From an uncultured Lachnospiraceae bacterium (GTDB taxonomy: Bacteria > Bacillota > Clostridia > Lachnospirales > Lachnospiraceae), in the NCBI GenBank assembly GCA_958402795.1, contig CATXUX010000006.1, forward strand, positions 1 through 64,000: 64,000 bases of DNA, written 5' to 3'. The notes below the pieces were generated by a model. It did no database searches. It worked only from the letters and a program-made list of their open reading frames with translations, and had not been told where the DNA came from. Made by a program: the position numbers and the translations under genes. Within the stretch, counting starts at the first letter, position 1. Each line of letters opens with the position of its first letter. This document shows, in pieces, positions 16,385 to 25,001 of the stretch.

Positions 16385-16486
16385 AAATGAGAAGTTATTC
16401 AGCAGGCGTCGCCTCTCCTGCATCTCTTTTGACCCATAGGGTGTGTGGCTGCAACGAATTTTACCACCTTGAATAACTTCTCATTT
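16385..16486. repeat. 102-bp element with perfect 17-bp terminal inverted repeats
   Basis: The arms at 16385-16401 and 16470-16486 are exact reverse complements (outer bases AAATGAGAAGTTATTCA). Between them, on the minus strand, three small hairpins are possible: GTGG/CCAC, ACCC-TAT-GGGT and GCAGG/CCTGC. It lies just after the thrC stop, so it is either a MITE-like non-autonomous insertion or a multi-branched 3' UTR structure or terminator of thrC. No clear target-site duplication was seen. Confidence 0.6.
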
Positions 16487-16498
16487 ATGATATCTCAA

Positions 16499-17986
16499 TT
16501 ATACTCCGAGAATTTCCTTCACGGTTTCTTTCATCTGGTCCGTATCGCATTCCCGTGTGTGACGGATTTCGGCATTACGGATTTCTTCGATCGCACGGGG
16601 AATTTTCACACAGGATACCTTTTCCAGTTCATCGAACAGTGCAAATTCATCCATTCCGGCATAGGTTTCATCAATCGCCGCCATCACGCTTCCGACAAAC
16701 TTATAAGGACTTGCAGTGGAGGCAACGAGCATTTTTCTGCCGTCCCCGGTTGTCTCCCGGTATGCCCGGCTCACATGTGCCGCAACTGCCGTATGGGTAT
16801 CCATCACATATCCTGTGGAATGATACGTACTGCCGATCGTCTGCTTCGTCTCTTCTTCTGTGGCAAATCCGCCCTCAAAATCCCCGAGTTTTGCCTGCAT
16901 CTCCGGTGTGATATCGTACGTGCCGTCTTTCTTGAGCTTCTCCATCAGCTCGCGGTTTTTCTCTGCGTCCTGCCCGGCGATCGTATAGATCAGCCGTTCC
17001 AGATTGCTGGAGATCAGGATATCCATCGACGGTGAAGACGTCAGCACAAATTCGCGGTTTTTGTCATACACGCCGGTACGGAAGAAATCAAACAGCACCT
17101 TGTTTTCATTGGATGCACAGATCAGTTTTCCAATCGGAACTCCCATCTGCTTTGCATAATATGCCGCGAGTATATTTCCGAAGTTTCCGGTCGGAACCGT
17201 CACATTCAGCTCTTCCCCCGGCGCAAGTTCTTCGTTCTCCAATAATTTAGCATATGCGTATACATAATATACGACCTGCGGAACAAGTCTGCCGATGTTG
17301 ATGGAATTTGCTGAAGAGAACTGATACCCCGCATCTGCAAGCTCTTTTTCCAGCTCCTGATCCTCAAACATCGCTTTCACGCCGCTCTGGGCGTTGTCAA
17401 AATTTCCATGGATCGCAACAACGGCCGTATTATCGCCCTTCTGTGTCACCATCTGAAGCTCCTGTACTCTGCTGACGCCGTTTTTCGGGTAGAACACAAT
17501 GATTCTTGTACCAGGAACGTCTGCAAATCCGGCTAGGGCCGCCTTTCCGGTATCTCCGGATGTGGCTGTCAGAATCACGATCTCATTTGTTACATGATTC
17601 TTTTTCGCCGCCGTCGTCAGAAGATGCGGCAGGATGGACAGAGCCATATCCTTGAACGCGATCGTTGCCCCATGGAATAATTCCAGATGATAAGTATCCC
17701 CTACTTTCACCAACGGCGCGATCACCTCTGTATCAAACTTCGAATCATATGCACGTGCAATACAGCTTTTCAGCTCCTCTTCCGTAAAATCTGTAAGGAA
17801 CTGCTTCATTACGACATATGCCGTCTCCTGATACGACATTCCTTTGAGTTTCTCCATAGACACGTCCAGTTTCGGGATCTCAACCGGAACAAACAATCCG
17901 CCGTCCTCTGCCAGACCCTTCAGGATTGCCTCCGAAGCTGTCACAGTCCTGTCCTGATTTCTCGTACTTCTATATAATAGCTCCAT
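16499..17986 (-). CDS. thrC: Threonine synthase
   Basis: PLP enzyme converting O-phosphohomoserine to threonine, 495 aa, of the long bacterial type. The PLP lysine is in HGATIAFKDMALS, followed by TATSGDTGKAALAGF and the phosphate-binding TGNFGNILAAYYA. I chose the ATG at 17986 (MELLYRSTRN), with AAGGA 7 bases upstream, over an in-frame upstream ATG at 18007. The 138-bp gap to leuD upstream holds a short GCCTC/GAGGC hairpin and a TGATCGATCA palindrome near the start. Confidence 0.93.
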   Translation of the reverse strand: MELLYRSTRNQDRTVTASEAILKGLAEDGGLFVPVEIPKLDVSMEKLKGMSYQETAYVVMKQFLTDFTEEELKSCIARAYDSKFDTEVIAPLVKVGDTYHLELFHGATIAFKDMALSILPHLLTTAAKKNHVTNEIVILTATSGDTGKAALAGFADVPGTRIIVFYPKNGVSRVQELQMVTQKGDNTAVVAIHGNFDNAQSGVKAMFEDQELEKELADAGYQFSSANSINIGRLVPQVVYYVYAYAKLLENEELAPGEELNVTVPTGNFGNILAAYYAKQMGVPIGKLICASNENKVLFDFFRTGVYDKNREFVLTSSPSMDILISSNLERLIYTIAGQDAEKNRELMEKLKKDGTYDITPEMQAKLGDFEGGFATEEETKQTIGSTYHSTGYVMDTHTAVAAHVSRAYRETTGDGRKMLVASTASPYKFVGSVMAAIDETYAGMDEFALFDELEKVSCVKIPRAIEEIRNAEIRHTRECDTDQMKETVKEILGV

Positions 17987-18124
17987 CTCTTCATCCTTTC
18001 TCGTCATACATGATCGATCATATCATGCACCCGCCATTCTCTTCCCTGTATAACTATTCACAACCATCCCACCCACATGCGCACTCGTCGCCTCTTTGAG
18101 GCTCCAGTCCCGCTCCATACGAAG

Positions 18125-18616
18125 CTAAGACTGCTTATGATTCATATAGTTTACCAGTCCGCCCGCCGAGATCAATTCCTGCATGAATGGCGGGAACGGC
18201 TGTCCCTGATATTCCGTTCCTTTTGTACGATCATAGATCTTTCCGCTGTCAAAATCGATCTCCACTTCGTCTCCTGCTTCAATCTCCCGTGCTGCCTCCG
18301 GACACTCGATGATCGGCAGTCCGATGTTAATGGCGTTGCGGTAGAAGATTCTTGCGAATGTCTCCGCGATTACACAGCCAACTCCCACCGTTTTCAGGCA
18401 GAGCGGCGCGTGTTCTCTTGAAGAACCGCAGCCAAAGTTCTTCCGCGCCACAATGATGTCGCCCGGCTGTACTTTATTGACAAAATCCGGATCGATGTCT
18501 ACCATTGCATGGCTTGCCAGTTCCTGTGCATCAAATGAATTCAGGTATCTTGCAGGGATGATCACATCCGTATCCACATTGTCTCCATATTTAAATACAT
18601 GTCCTGCTGCTCTCAT
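18125..18616 (-). CDS. leuD: 3-isopropylmalate dehydratase, small subunit
   Basis: Small subunit (163 aa) of isopropylmalate isomerase in leucine biosynthesis, forming the swivel domain that completes the LeuC active site. It begins MRAAGHVFKYGDNVDTDVIIPARYL and contains the substrate loop NFGCGSSREHAP and the GLPIIECPEA segment. It overlaps the leuC stop by 4 bases (ATGA), so the two subunits are translationally coupled. Confidence 0.95.
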   Translation of the reverse strand: MRAAGHVFKYGDNVDTDVIIPARYLNSFDAQELASHAMVDIDPDFVNKVQPGDIIVARKNFGCGSSREHAPLCLKTVGVGCVIAETFARIFYRNAINIGLPIIECPEAAREIEAGDEVEIDFDSGKIYDRTKGTEYQGQPFPPFMQELISAGGLVNYMNHKQS

Positions 18617-19890
18617 TCTTTGTCACCTACTTTCTCAGGATTTGCAATGCACCCTGCGATCGCGCTCGCCGCCGCGACCTCCGGGGAAGCCAGATAGATC
18701 AGGGAATCCACATGTCCCATACGCCCGACGAAATTACGGTTTGTTGTGGAAACACATTTTTCGCCTGCTGCCATCACTCCCATGTGGCCGCCCATACACG
18801 GTCCGCAGCTCGGCGTATTAACCGCGCAGCCTGCGTCCACGAAGATTTCCAATAAGCCTTCCTGTATGCACTGTTTGTAAATGTTCTGCGTCGCCGGAAC
18901 GATCATCACCCGCACATCCGGATGCACCTTATGTCCTTTCAGGATTGCTGCCGCCCTGCGCATATCTTCCATTCTTCCATTTGTACAGGATCCGATCACC
19001 ACCTGGTCGATCTTAATCGGCTCCATCTGCTCAATCTGGTCGATCGTCTTCGCATTGCCCGGAAGATGCGGGAATGCAACGGTCGGGCGCACCTTGGACA
19101 GATCGACCTCGATCACATCGTCATATACCGCATCCTCATCCGCCTCATAAATCCGATATGACTTCTTCGTGTGTTCTTTCAGATATTCCTCTGTCCGTGC
19201 ATCTACCGGGAAAATCCCGTTCTTCGCGCCTGCCTCGATCGCCATATTCGCCATGGTGAAGCGGTCTGCCATCGAAAGGTTTGCGATGCCGTCCCCTGCA
19301 AATTCCATGGATTTATAAAGTGCGCCGTCTACTCCGATCCTGCCGATAATATGAATAATGATATCCTTTCCGCTCACATACGGTCCCGGTTTCCCGATCA
19401 GTACGAGCTTAATCGCACTCGGCACTTTAAACCAGAGCTCGCCCGCCGCCATGCCGGTCGCAATATCTGTCGTCCCGACACCTGTAGAAAATGCGCCGAG
19501 CGCGCCGTATGTACAAGTGTGGGAATCCGCTCCGATGATACATTCTCCGGCAGCAACAACACCGGCTTCCGGCAGGATCGCATGTTCCACACCGGATTTG
19601 CCCTGCTCAAAATACCAGCTTAATTCTTCCTTCTTTGCAAATTCGCGGATCGCCTTGGAATTTTCCGCCGACTTGATGTCCTTATTCGGGGTAAAATGAT
19701 CCGGTACAAGAACGACTTTGTCCTTGTCAAATACATGTTCCGCCATCTCATGAAAAATCGGCAGTGCCATCGGTCCTGTGATATCATTTGCCATCACGAC
19801 GTCCAGCTTTGCCATGATCAATTGTCCTGCTTCTACAGAGTCCAGGCCTGCATGGTCGGCAAGGATCTTCTGTGTCATTGTCATTCCCAT
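18613..19890 (-). CDS. leuC: 3-isopropylmalate dehydratase, large subunit
   Basis: Fe-S large subunit (425 aa, the shorter LeuC type of clostridia and archaea), which isomerises 2- to 3-isopropylmalate. The cluster ligands are visible in VIGSCTNGRMEDMR and in NTPSCGPCMGGH (CxxC). GADSHTCTYGALGAF is conserved. AGGAGG lies 8 bases before the ATG at 19890. It follows asd by 90 bp that contain several small hairpins. Confidence 0.95.
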   Translation of the reverse strand: MGMTMTQKILADHAGLDSVEAGQLIMAKLDVVMANDITGPMALPIFHEMAEHVFDKDKVVLVPDHFTPNKDIKSAENSKAIREFAKKEELSWYFEQGKSGVEHAILPEAGVVAAGECIIGADSHTCTYGALGAFSTGVGTTDIATGMAAGELWFKVPSAIKLVLIGKPGPYVSGKDIIIHIIGRIGVDGALYKSMEFAGDGIANLSMADRFTMANMAIEAGAKNGIFPVDARTEEYLKEHTKKSYRIYEADEDAVYDDVIEVDLSKVRPTVAFPHLPGNAKTIDQIEQMEPIKIDQVVIGSCTNGRMEDMRRAAAILKGHKVHPDVRVMIVPATQNIYKQCIQEGLLEIFVDAGCAVNTPSCGPCMGGHMGVMAAGEKCVSTTNRNFVGRMGHVDSLIYLASPEVAAASAIAGCIANPEKVGDKE

Positions 19891-19921
19891 TGTGACAACC
19901 TCCTGTCTTTCTTTTTTATAG

Positions 19922-19942
19922 AGAATGTGCGAAGCACATTCT
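19922..19942. other. Leader hairpin(s) upstream of leuC
   Basis: AGAATGTGC-GAA-GCACATTCT is a perfect 9-bp hairpin with a 3-base loop, lying between asd and leuC. Next to it are GCGC-cgca-GCGC and GGTTG-catcaa-CAACC. There is no U tract directly after the stem on the minus strand, so this is not a standard terminator. It may modulate readthrough or mRNA stability, or be a small dispersed repeat. Confidence 0.45.
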
Positions 19943-19980
19943 TGCGCCGCAGCGCGGTTGCATCAACAACCATGTTGTGA

Positions 19981-21066
19981 TTATTTTGCGGATATATATC
20001 CCTTTGCAGTCAGCGCCTCCGCACACAAAACGGCTCCGCCCGCCGCACCGCGCACGGTGTTGTGGGACAGTCCGACAAACTTGTAATCGAAGAGTGTGTC
20101 CTCCCGCAGACGTCCGATCGAGACGCCCATTCCGTTCTCATAATCTACATCCAGTTTCACCTGCGGACGGTTGTCGTCCTCAAGATACTGGATAAACTGC
20201 TTCGGTGCGCTCGGAAGTCCTGCTTCCTGCGGATAGCCTTTGAAATTCACCAGCTTCTCAATCAACTGTTCCTTCGTCGGCTTCTTCTCAAAATTGATAA
20301 ACACAGCGGCTGTATGTCCGTTTAAGACCGGAACGCGGATACACTGGCAGGTGATCTTCGGCAGTTCGGCTTTCACGATCTGTCCGTTCTCTACTCTTCC
20401 GAGTACACGAAGCGGCTCCTGCTCGCTCTTTTCTTCTTCTCCACCGATATACGGGATGATATTTTCCACCATCTCCGGCCAGTCTTTAAATGTCTTTCCC
20501 GCACCGGAAATCGCCTGATATGTGGTTGCCACCACCTCTTTTGGCCCGAATTCTTTCCACGCCGCCAGGCAGGGCGCATAACTCTGAATGGAACAGTTCG
20601 GTTTTACCGCGATGAATCCGCGTGTCGTTCCAAGGCGCTTCTTCTGGTCTGCGATCACTTCGAAATGATCTGCGTTGATCTCCGGGACAACCATTGGCAC
20701 ATCCGGCGTCCAGCGGTGCGCACTGTTATTGGATACGACCGGTGTCTCCGTCTTTGCGTACTCTTCCTCGATTGCGCGGATCTCTTCTTTTGTCATATCC
20801 ACAGCGCTGAACACAAAATCTACTGTTGACGCAACCTTCTCTACTTCATTTACATTCAGCACGGTCAGCTTCTTCACTGCCTCCGGCATCGGCGTGTCCA
20901 TCTTCCAGCGTCCTCCCACGGCTTCCTCATATGTCTTTCCTGCAGAACGCGGACTTGCCGCCACCGTCACCACTTCGAACCATGGATGATTCTCCAGCAG
21001 AGCAATAAAACGCTGTCCTACCATTCCTGTCGCTCCTAAAATACCCACTCTTAGTTTCTGTTCCAT
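19981..21066 (-). CDS. asd: Aspartate-semialdehyde dehydrogenase
   Basis: NADP-dependent enzyme reducing aspartyl phosphate to aspartate semialdehyde, the branch point to lysine/DAP, threonine and methionine; 361 aa. GATGMVGQRF is the nucleotide-binding loop, the catalytic cysteine is in VKPNCSIQSY, and the C-terminal GLSHNTVRGAAGGAVLCAE is conserved. AAAGGAG lies 8 bases before the ATG. It is 51 bp downstream of argH and on the same strand as leuCD and thrC, giving a run of aspartate-family and branched-chain genes. Confidence 0.95.
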   Translation of the reverse strand: MEQKLRVGILGATGMVGQRFIALLENHPWFEVVTVAASPRSAGKTYEEAVGGRWKMDTPMPEAVKKLTVLNVNEVEKVASTVDFVFSAVDMTKEEIRAIEEEYAKTETPVVSNNSAHRWTPDVPMVVPEINADHFEVIADQKKRLGTTRGFIAVKPNCSIQSYAPCLAAWKEFGPKEVVATTYQAISGAGKTFKDWPEMVENIIPYIGGEEEKSEQEPLRVLGRVENGQIVKAELPKITCQCIRVPVLNGHTAAVFINFEKKPTKEQLIEKLVNFKGYPQEAGLPSAPKQFIQYLEDDNRPQVKLDVDYENGMGVSIGRLREDTLFDYKFVGLSHNTVRGAAGGAVLCAEALTAKGYISAK

Positions 21067-21117
21067 CGTTTCTTCTCCTTTTTCCTTGTTCTGGTTATCT
21101 CAAAATACGATTCTTTT

Positions 21118-22536
21118 TTACTCTTCTCTGTCTGCTTTCGCAGATTCAGCCACACAGGAAGTTTCCCGCAGATACGTTTCTTCTTCCGCGATTACCTTTT
21201 CCATCGCGTCTGTTCCGGGCGCTCCGATCGTATTGCGCATCTCCACGCAGGTCTTCATACTGATCGCCTCATAAATGTCGCTTTCAAACACAGGCGAAAA
21301 TGACTGAAATTCCTCCAGGCTCAGATCATCCAGCGCGATGCCTTTGTCAATACAGTGCAGAACCATCTGACCAATGATCCCATGTGCGTCCCGAAACGGA
21401 ACTCCGTGATTCACCAGATAATCTGCTGCGTCCGTGGCATTGGTAAATCCCTGTTTTGCACTCTCTTCCATTCTCCCGGAGCGAAACTTCATCGTCCTCA
21501 TCATTCCGGTGAACAGTTCCAGACAATCTTTCGTCGTATCGACTGCATCAAAAACCAGCTCTTTATCCTCCTGCATATCCTTATTATATGCAAGCGGGAT
21601 TCCTTTCATCGTCGTCAGGAGCGACATCAGCGCGCCGTACACCCTTCCGGTCTTTCCCCGCACCAGTTCCGCAATGTCCGGGTTCTTCTTCTGCGGCATG
21701 ATACTGCTGCCTGTACTGTAAGCGTCGTCAATCTCAACAAAACGATATTCATTGGAGTTCCAGATGATCACTTCCTCCGAGAAACGGCTCAGATGCATCA
21801 TCACCGTGGACAACGCCGAGAGCAGTTCGATCAGATAATCCCGGTCTGAAACCGAATCCATACTGTTCAGCGTCGGTCCGTCAAATCCAAGAAGTCTGGC
21901 CGTATATTCCCGATCCAGCGGATAGGTCGTCCCCGCAAGCGCCCCGGCGCCGAGCGGGCAGACATTCATCCGCTTATAAATGTCCTTCAGCCGTGAGCGG
22001 TCCCGCTTAAACATCTCAAAATACGCTCCCATATGATGTGCCAGCGTAACCGGCTGTGCCTTCTGCAGATGCGTAAATCCCGGCATGAAAGTCTCTGTAT
22101 TTTCCTTCATGATTGCCAGAAGAACCTCCAGCATCTCAAGCAGCAGTCTGTCCAGTTCCCCGATCTCATCACGGATGTACAGTTTCATATCCAGCGCCAC
22201 CTGATCGTTCCTGCTGCGTCCTGTATGCAGCTTCTTTCCGGCGTCTCCGATTCGTTTTGTCAGGTTCGCCTCCACAAAACTGTGGATATCTTCATACTCT
22301 TCCGTAATCTCCAGCGTCCCGTTCGCAACATCTCTGCGAATTCCTTCCAGTCCGTCGATGATCTGCGTCTTTTCCTCTTCTGTCAGGATTCCCTGCTTCG
22401 CAAGCATCTTCACATGTGCAATACTACCGCGGATATCCTGTTCATACATTCTCTTATCAAAAGAAATAGAAGCGTTAAAATCATACACAAGCCGGTCCGT
22501 CTCTTTCGTAAAACGGCCGCCCCATAACTGCGCCAT
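21118..22536 (-). CDS. argH: Argininosuccinate lyase
   Basis: Last enzyme of arginine biosynthesis, splitting argininosuccinate into arginine and fumarate; 472 aa. MAQLWGGRFTKETD at the start and the fumarase-superfamily signature GSSIMPQKKNPD are diagnostic. AAGGGG is 5 bases before the ATG. It lies about 40 kb from the argCJBD cluster in this window and has no argG beside it, so the pathway is split. I saw no clear ARG box in its 83-bp upstream gap. Confidence 0.95.
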   Translation of the reverse strand: MAQLWGGRFTKETDRLVYDFNASISFDKRMYEQDIRGSIAHVKMLAKQGILTEEEKTQIIDGLEGIRRDVANGTLEITEEYEDIHSFVEANLTKRIGDAGKKLHTGRSRNDQVALDMKLYIRDEIGELDRLLLEMLEVLLAIMKENTETFMPGFTHLQKAQPVTLAHHMGAYFEMFKRDRSRLKDIYKRMNVCPLGAGALAGTTYPLDREYTARLLGFDGPTLNSMDSVSDRDYLIELLSALSTVMMHLSRFSEEVIIWNSNEYRFVEIDDAYSTGSSIMPQKKNPDIAELVRGKTGRVYGALMSLLTTMKGIPLAYNKDMQEDKELVFDAVDTTKDCLELFTGMMRTMKFRSGRMEESAKQGFTNATDAADYLVNHGVPFRDAHGIIGQMVLHCIDKGIALDDLSLEEFQSFSPVFESDIYEAISMKTCVEMRNTIGAPGTDAMEKVIAEEETYLRETSCVAESAKADREE

Positions 22537-22565
22537 TCAAACCCCTTCTCTCTACACATATTTTT

Positions 22566-22594
22566 CACATAAGTTTATCATAGTAAAGTGTCAA
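22566..22594 (-). promoter_or_regulatory. Weak argH promoter candidate
   Basis: On the minus strand a perfect TTGACA (22594-22589) is followed after 17 bases by TATGTG, which matches only three positions of the -10 consensus. Confidence 0.35.
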
Positions 22595-22619
22595 TGTCTA
22601 CTTTTTTTTCAGATAAGCG

Positions 22620-23261
22620 TTACGATTCACAGCCAGATAGGCGTGAATATTCGCATCCGCAGTAATTCTGACGGTACAGTCCGTATTGTTCCGAGAGTTC
22701 TACCGAACGCTTATATCCGTTCTTTTTTTTGAAATCCGATACGAGATAGGCAATCCCCAGCTCTGATCCGATCCGTGTCCCGATTTCATTTAATTTCTGT
22801 GCATTTTTCAGCGGACTGATACTGAGTGTCGTCGTAAAGTAATCAAAACCGCCCTGAACTGCCTTCTGTGCCGTTTCCCGAAGCCGCAGTTCATAACAGC
22901 GGAAGCAGCGTTCTCCGCCTTCCTTCACATGCTCCAGTCCCGCTGCGATCTGATAAAATTTTTCCTTTTCATATACCCCTGCCATAAATGTGACAGGGTT
23001 TTGAAAGGTCATGTTCCGGATCAGATTCTGCTGTTCGATCACTCGTTTGGAATATTCACTTTCCGGGTAAATGTTCGGATTATAATAAAATACCGTGATT
23101 TCAAAATACTCTGACAAGTACTCCAATACATAGCTGCTGCACGGCGCACAGCAGCTATGCAGCAAAAGCCGCGGCACTTTTCCCTCTTTCTGCAGTTCCA
23201 GCAGGATCTTATCCAGTTCTTTCTGATAGTTCACTTTTTGATCATTTTTTTGTTGACTCAT
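22620..23261 (-). CDS. queH: Epoxyqueuosine reductase QueH
   Basis: A 213-aa protein of the DUF208/QueH family, which reduces epoxyqueuosine to queuosine in tRNA and replaces QueG in many Firmicutes. The vicinal cysteine motif HSCCAPCSSY (C37, C38, C41), the central CFRCYELRL and the C-terminal NYCGCEYS supply the metal and Fe-S ligands expected. The ATG is preceded by a weak GAGGAAG site. It is the first gene of the minus-strand run leading to argH. No other queuosine gene is present here. Confidence 0.88.
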   Translation of the reverse strand: MSQQKNDQKVNYQKELDKILLELQKEGKVPRLLLHSCCAPCSSYVLEYLSEYFEITVFYYNPNIYPESEYSKRVIEQQNLIRNMTFQNPVTFMAGVYEKEKFYQIAAGLEHVKEGGERCFRCYELRLRETAQKAVQGGFDYFTTTLSISPLKNAQKLNEIGTRIGSELGIAYLVSDFKKKNGYKRSVELSEQYGLYRQNYCGCEYSRLSGCES

Positions 23262-23404
23262 ATCTTTGCTTCCTCACTTTTCCTCGTAACGATTATACTT
23301 CACGAATCCCGTTTTCACAATCCCCTCTTGTCCTTGTATGCACCGTTTTTCTGTTTTTTCATAAAATGGTATTAATCAAAAGAGCCTGTGAATGGAGTGT
23401 CTGC

Positions 23405-24169
23405 ATGGAACCAATACTGGAATTGAAGCATATCACATACGCTTATCACACGTTAGACGGCGAGACAAAAGCACTGACTGATATTTCATTTTCTGTAGAC
23501 GCAGGAGAATTTGTTGCGGTTGTGGGGCCTTCCGGATGCGGGAAATCGACCCTGCTCTCCCTGATCAGCGGATTGCTTGAACCGGAAAAAGGGTTGATTA
23601 AATTCAACGGAAACTATCTGCGCGGCAGCACGGCCGTCGGCTATATGCTGCAGCACGATCACCTGTTTGAATGGCGCACCATCTATCAAAATGTACTGCT
23701 CGGACTGGAGATCCAGCATATGCTCTCGCCGCGCACCCGTGCAAAAGCGCACGAACTGCTGGAACTATATGGGTTAAAACAGTTCGAGCAGGCAAGGCCG
23801 TCCGAACTCTCCGGCGGTATGCGCCAGAGGGCAGCTCTCGTCCGTACACTCGTTCTTGAGCCGGATATCCTGCTGCTGGATGAACCTTTCTCTGCACTCG
23901 ATTATCAGACCCGGCTGTCCGTGGCGGACGATATCGGACAGATTCTCCGGAGTACAAAGAAAACTGCCATTCTTGTCACACATGATCTGTCCGAGGCTGT
24001 CAGCCTTGCAGACCGGATCCTTGTGCTCACCAGCCGTCCCGCCGCCATTGCCCGGAACATTCCCGTCACCTTCAGTCTTGATGCAGATACGCCGCTGCAC
24101 CGCCGGAATGCGCCGGAATTTAAGACCTATTTTAATTTGATCTGGAAGGAGCTGAATCACGATGAATGA
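23405..24169 (+). CDS. ABC transporter ATP-binding protein, nitrate/sulfonate/taurine type
   Basis: A 254-aa ATPase of the SsuB/TauB subgroup. Walker A is GPSGCGKST, the signature LSGGMRQR and Walker B ILLLDEPFSALD are intact, with the H-loop in VTHDLSEAV. I start at 23405 (MEPILELK), with GGAG 7 bases upstream; the longer frame from 23366 has no ribosome site. The partner permease follows with an 8-base overlap. No periplasmic-type binding protein is encoded beside them, so the substrate (sulfonate, thiamine precursor or another small organic anion) cannot be stated. Confidence 0.88.
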   Translation: MEPILELKHITYAYHTLDGETKALTDISFSVDAGEFVAVVGPSGCGKSTLLSLISGLLEPEKGLIKFNGNYLRGSTAVGYMLQHDHLFEWRTIYQNVLLGLEIQHMLSPRTRAKAHELLELYGLKQFEQARPSELSGGMRQRAALVRTLVLEPDILLLDEPFSALDYQTRLSVADDIGQILRSTKKTAILVTHDLSEAVSLADRILVLTSRPAAIARNIPVTFSLDADTPLHRRNAPEFKTYFNLIWKELNHDE

Positions 24170-24959
24170 ACTTTCCCTTGGACAGCAAAGCTATCTCAAC
24201 CAGCGAAAAAGACATCACCGCATCGTTTGGATTTCCCGGATTTCCATTCTCATCTTGTTTTTATTTCTCTGGGAATTTACGGCAAATGCAGGAATCATTG
24301 ACTCCTTCATCTTCAGCAGTCCCTCGCGCATCGCGCTCTGTTTCTGGGATATGCTGCTGGACGGGACGATTTTTCTCCACATCGGCACTACCTTATATGA
24401 AACCATCGCAAGTTTCCTGCTCGTCACCCTCATCAGTATCCTCACCGCAGTACTGCTTTGGTGCAGCAAAAAACTCTCTGAAATACTCGATCCTTACCTC
24501 GTTGTCCTGAACAGCCTTCCCAAATCCGCCCTTGCTCCGCTTCTGATCGTCTGGCTTGGTGCAAACCGCACGACCATCATTGTCGCCGGGATCTCCGTCG
24601 CTGTCTTCGGAAGTATCCTGAATCTGTACACCTGCTTTGCCGGAGTGGATCCGGAAAAGTTAAAACTAATCTACACTCTACACGGGAACAAATGGCACGC
24701 TCTGACCAAGGTCGTCCTGCCGGCCTCTGTCCCGTCCATCATCAGCAACATGAAGGTCAATATCGGACTTTGCCTTGTCGGCGTGATCATCGGAGAGTTT
24801 CTCGCGGCAAGATGCGGACTTGGGTATCTCATTATCTACTCCAGCCAGGTATTCAAAATGGATTGGCTTCTCATGTCCATCGTCCTGCTCTGCATCATGG
24901 CGATGCTGCTCTACGCCCTGATCAGCCTCATAGAAAAATGGTGCCGGAAACGCTACTGA
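24162..24959 (+). CDS. ABC transporter permease, SsuC/TauC-like
   Basis: A 265-aa inner-membrane permease with about six transmembrane helices, beginning with a helix near residue 26. It carries the BPD-transporter EAA-like loop around LKLIYTLHGNKWHALTKVVLP followed by ASVPSIISNMKVNIGLCLVGVII. It overlaps the ATPase gene by 8 bases. The stop codon lies within the loop of the following terminator hairpin, so the operon clearly ends here without a substrate-binding protein. Confidence 0.88.
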   Translation: MNELSLGQQSYLNQRKRHHRIVWISRISILILFLFLWEFTANAGIIDSFIFSSPSRIALCFWDMLLDGTIFLHIGTTLYETIASFLLVTLISILTAVLLWCSKKLSEILDPYLVVLNSLPKSALAPLLIVWLGANRTTIIVAGISVAVFGSILNLYTCFAGVDPEKLKLIYTLHGNKWHALTKVVLPASVPSIISNMKVNIGLCLVGVIIGEFLAARCGLGYLIIYSSQVFKMDWLLMSIVLLCIMAMLLYALISLIEKWCRKRY

Positions 24960-24979
24960 TCGTTTCCGGCACCATTTTT
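24934..24979. terminator. Bidirectional terminator containing the permease stop codon
   Basis: A perfect 19-bp stem (24934-24952 with 24961-24979; core GGTGCCGGAAACG) has an 8-base loop. The A-rich left and T-rich right ends give U tracts for both strands. The loop contains the TGA (24957-24959) of the permease gene. It also serves engB on the minus strand. Confidence 0.9.
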
Positions 24980-25001
24980 CCTGCGCTGTTCTTATCCGGC
25001 A

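Noticed and set aside
18008..18124. Possible terminator or promoter between leuD and thrC
   Set aside because: Only a 5-bp hairpin without a U tract and no convincing -35/-10 pair; left as an unexplained gap.
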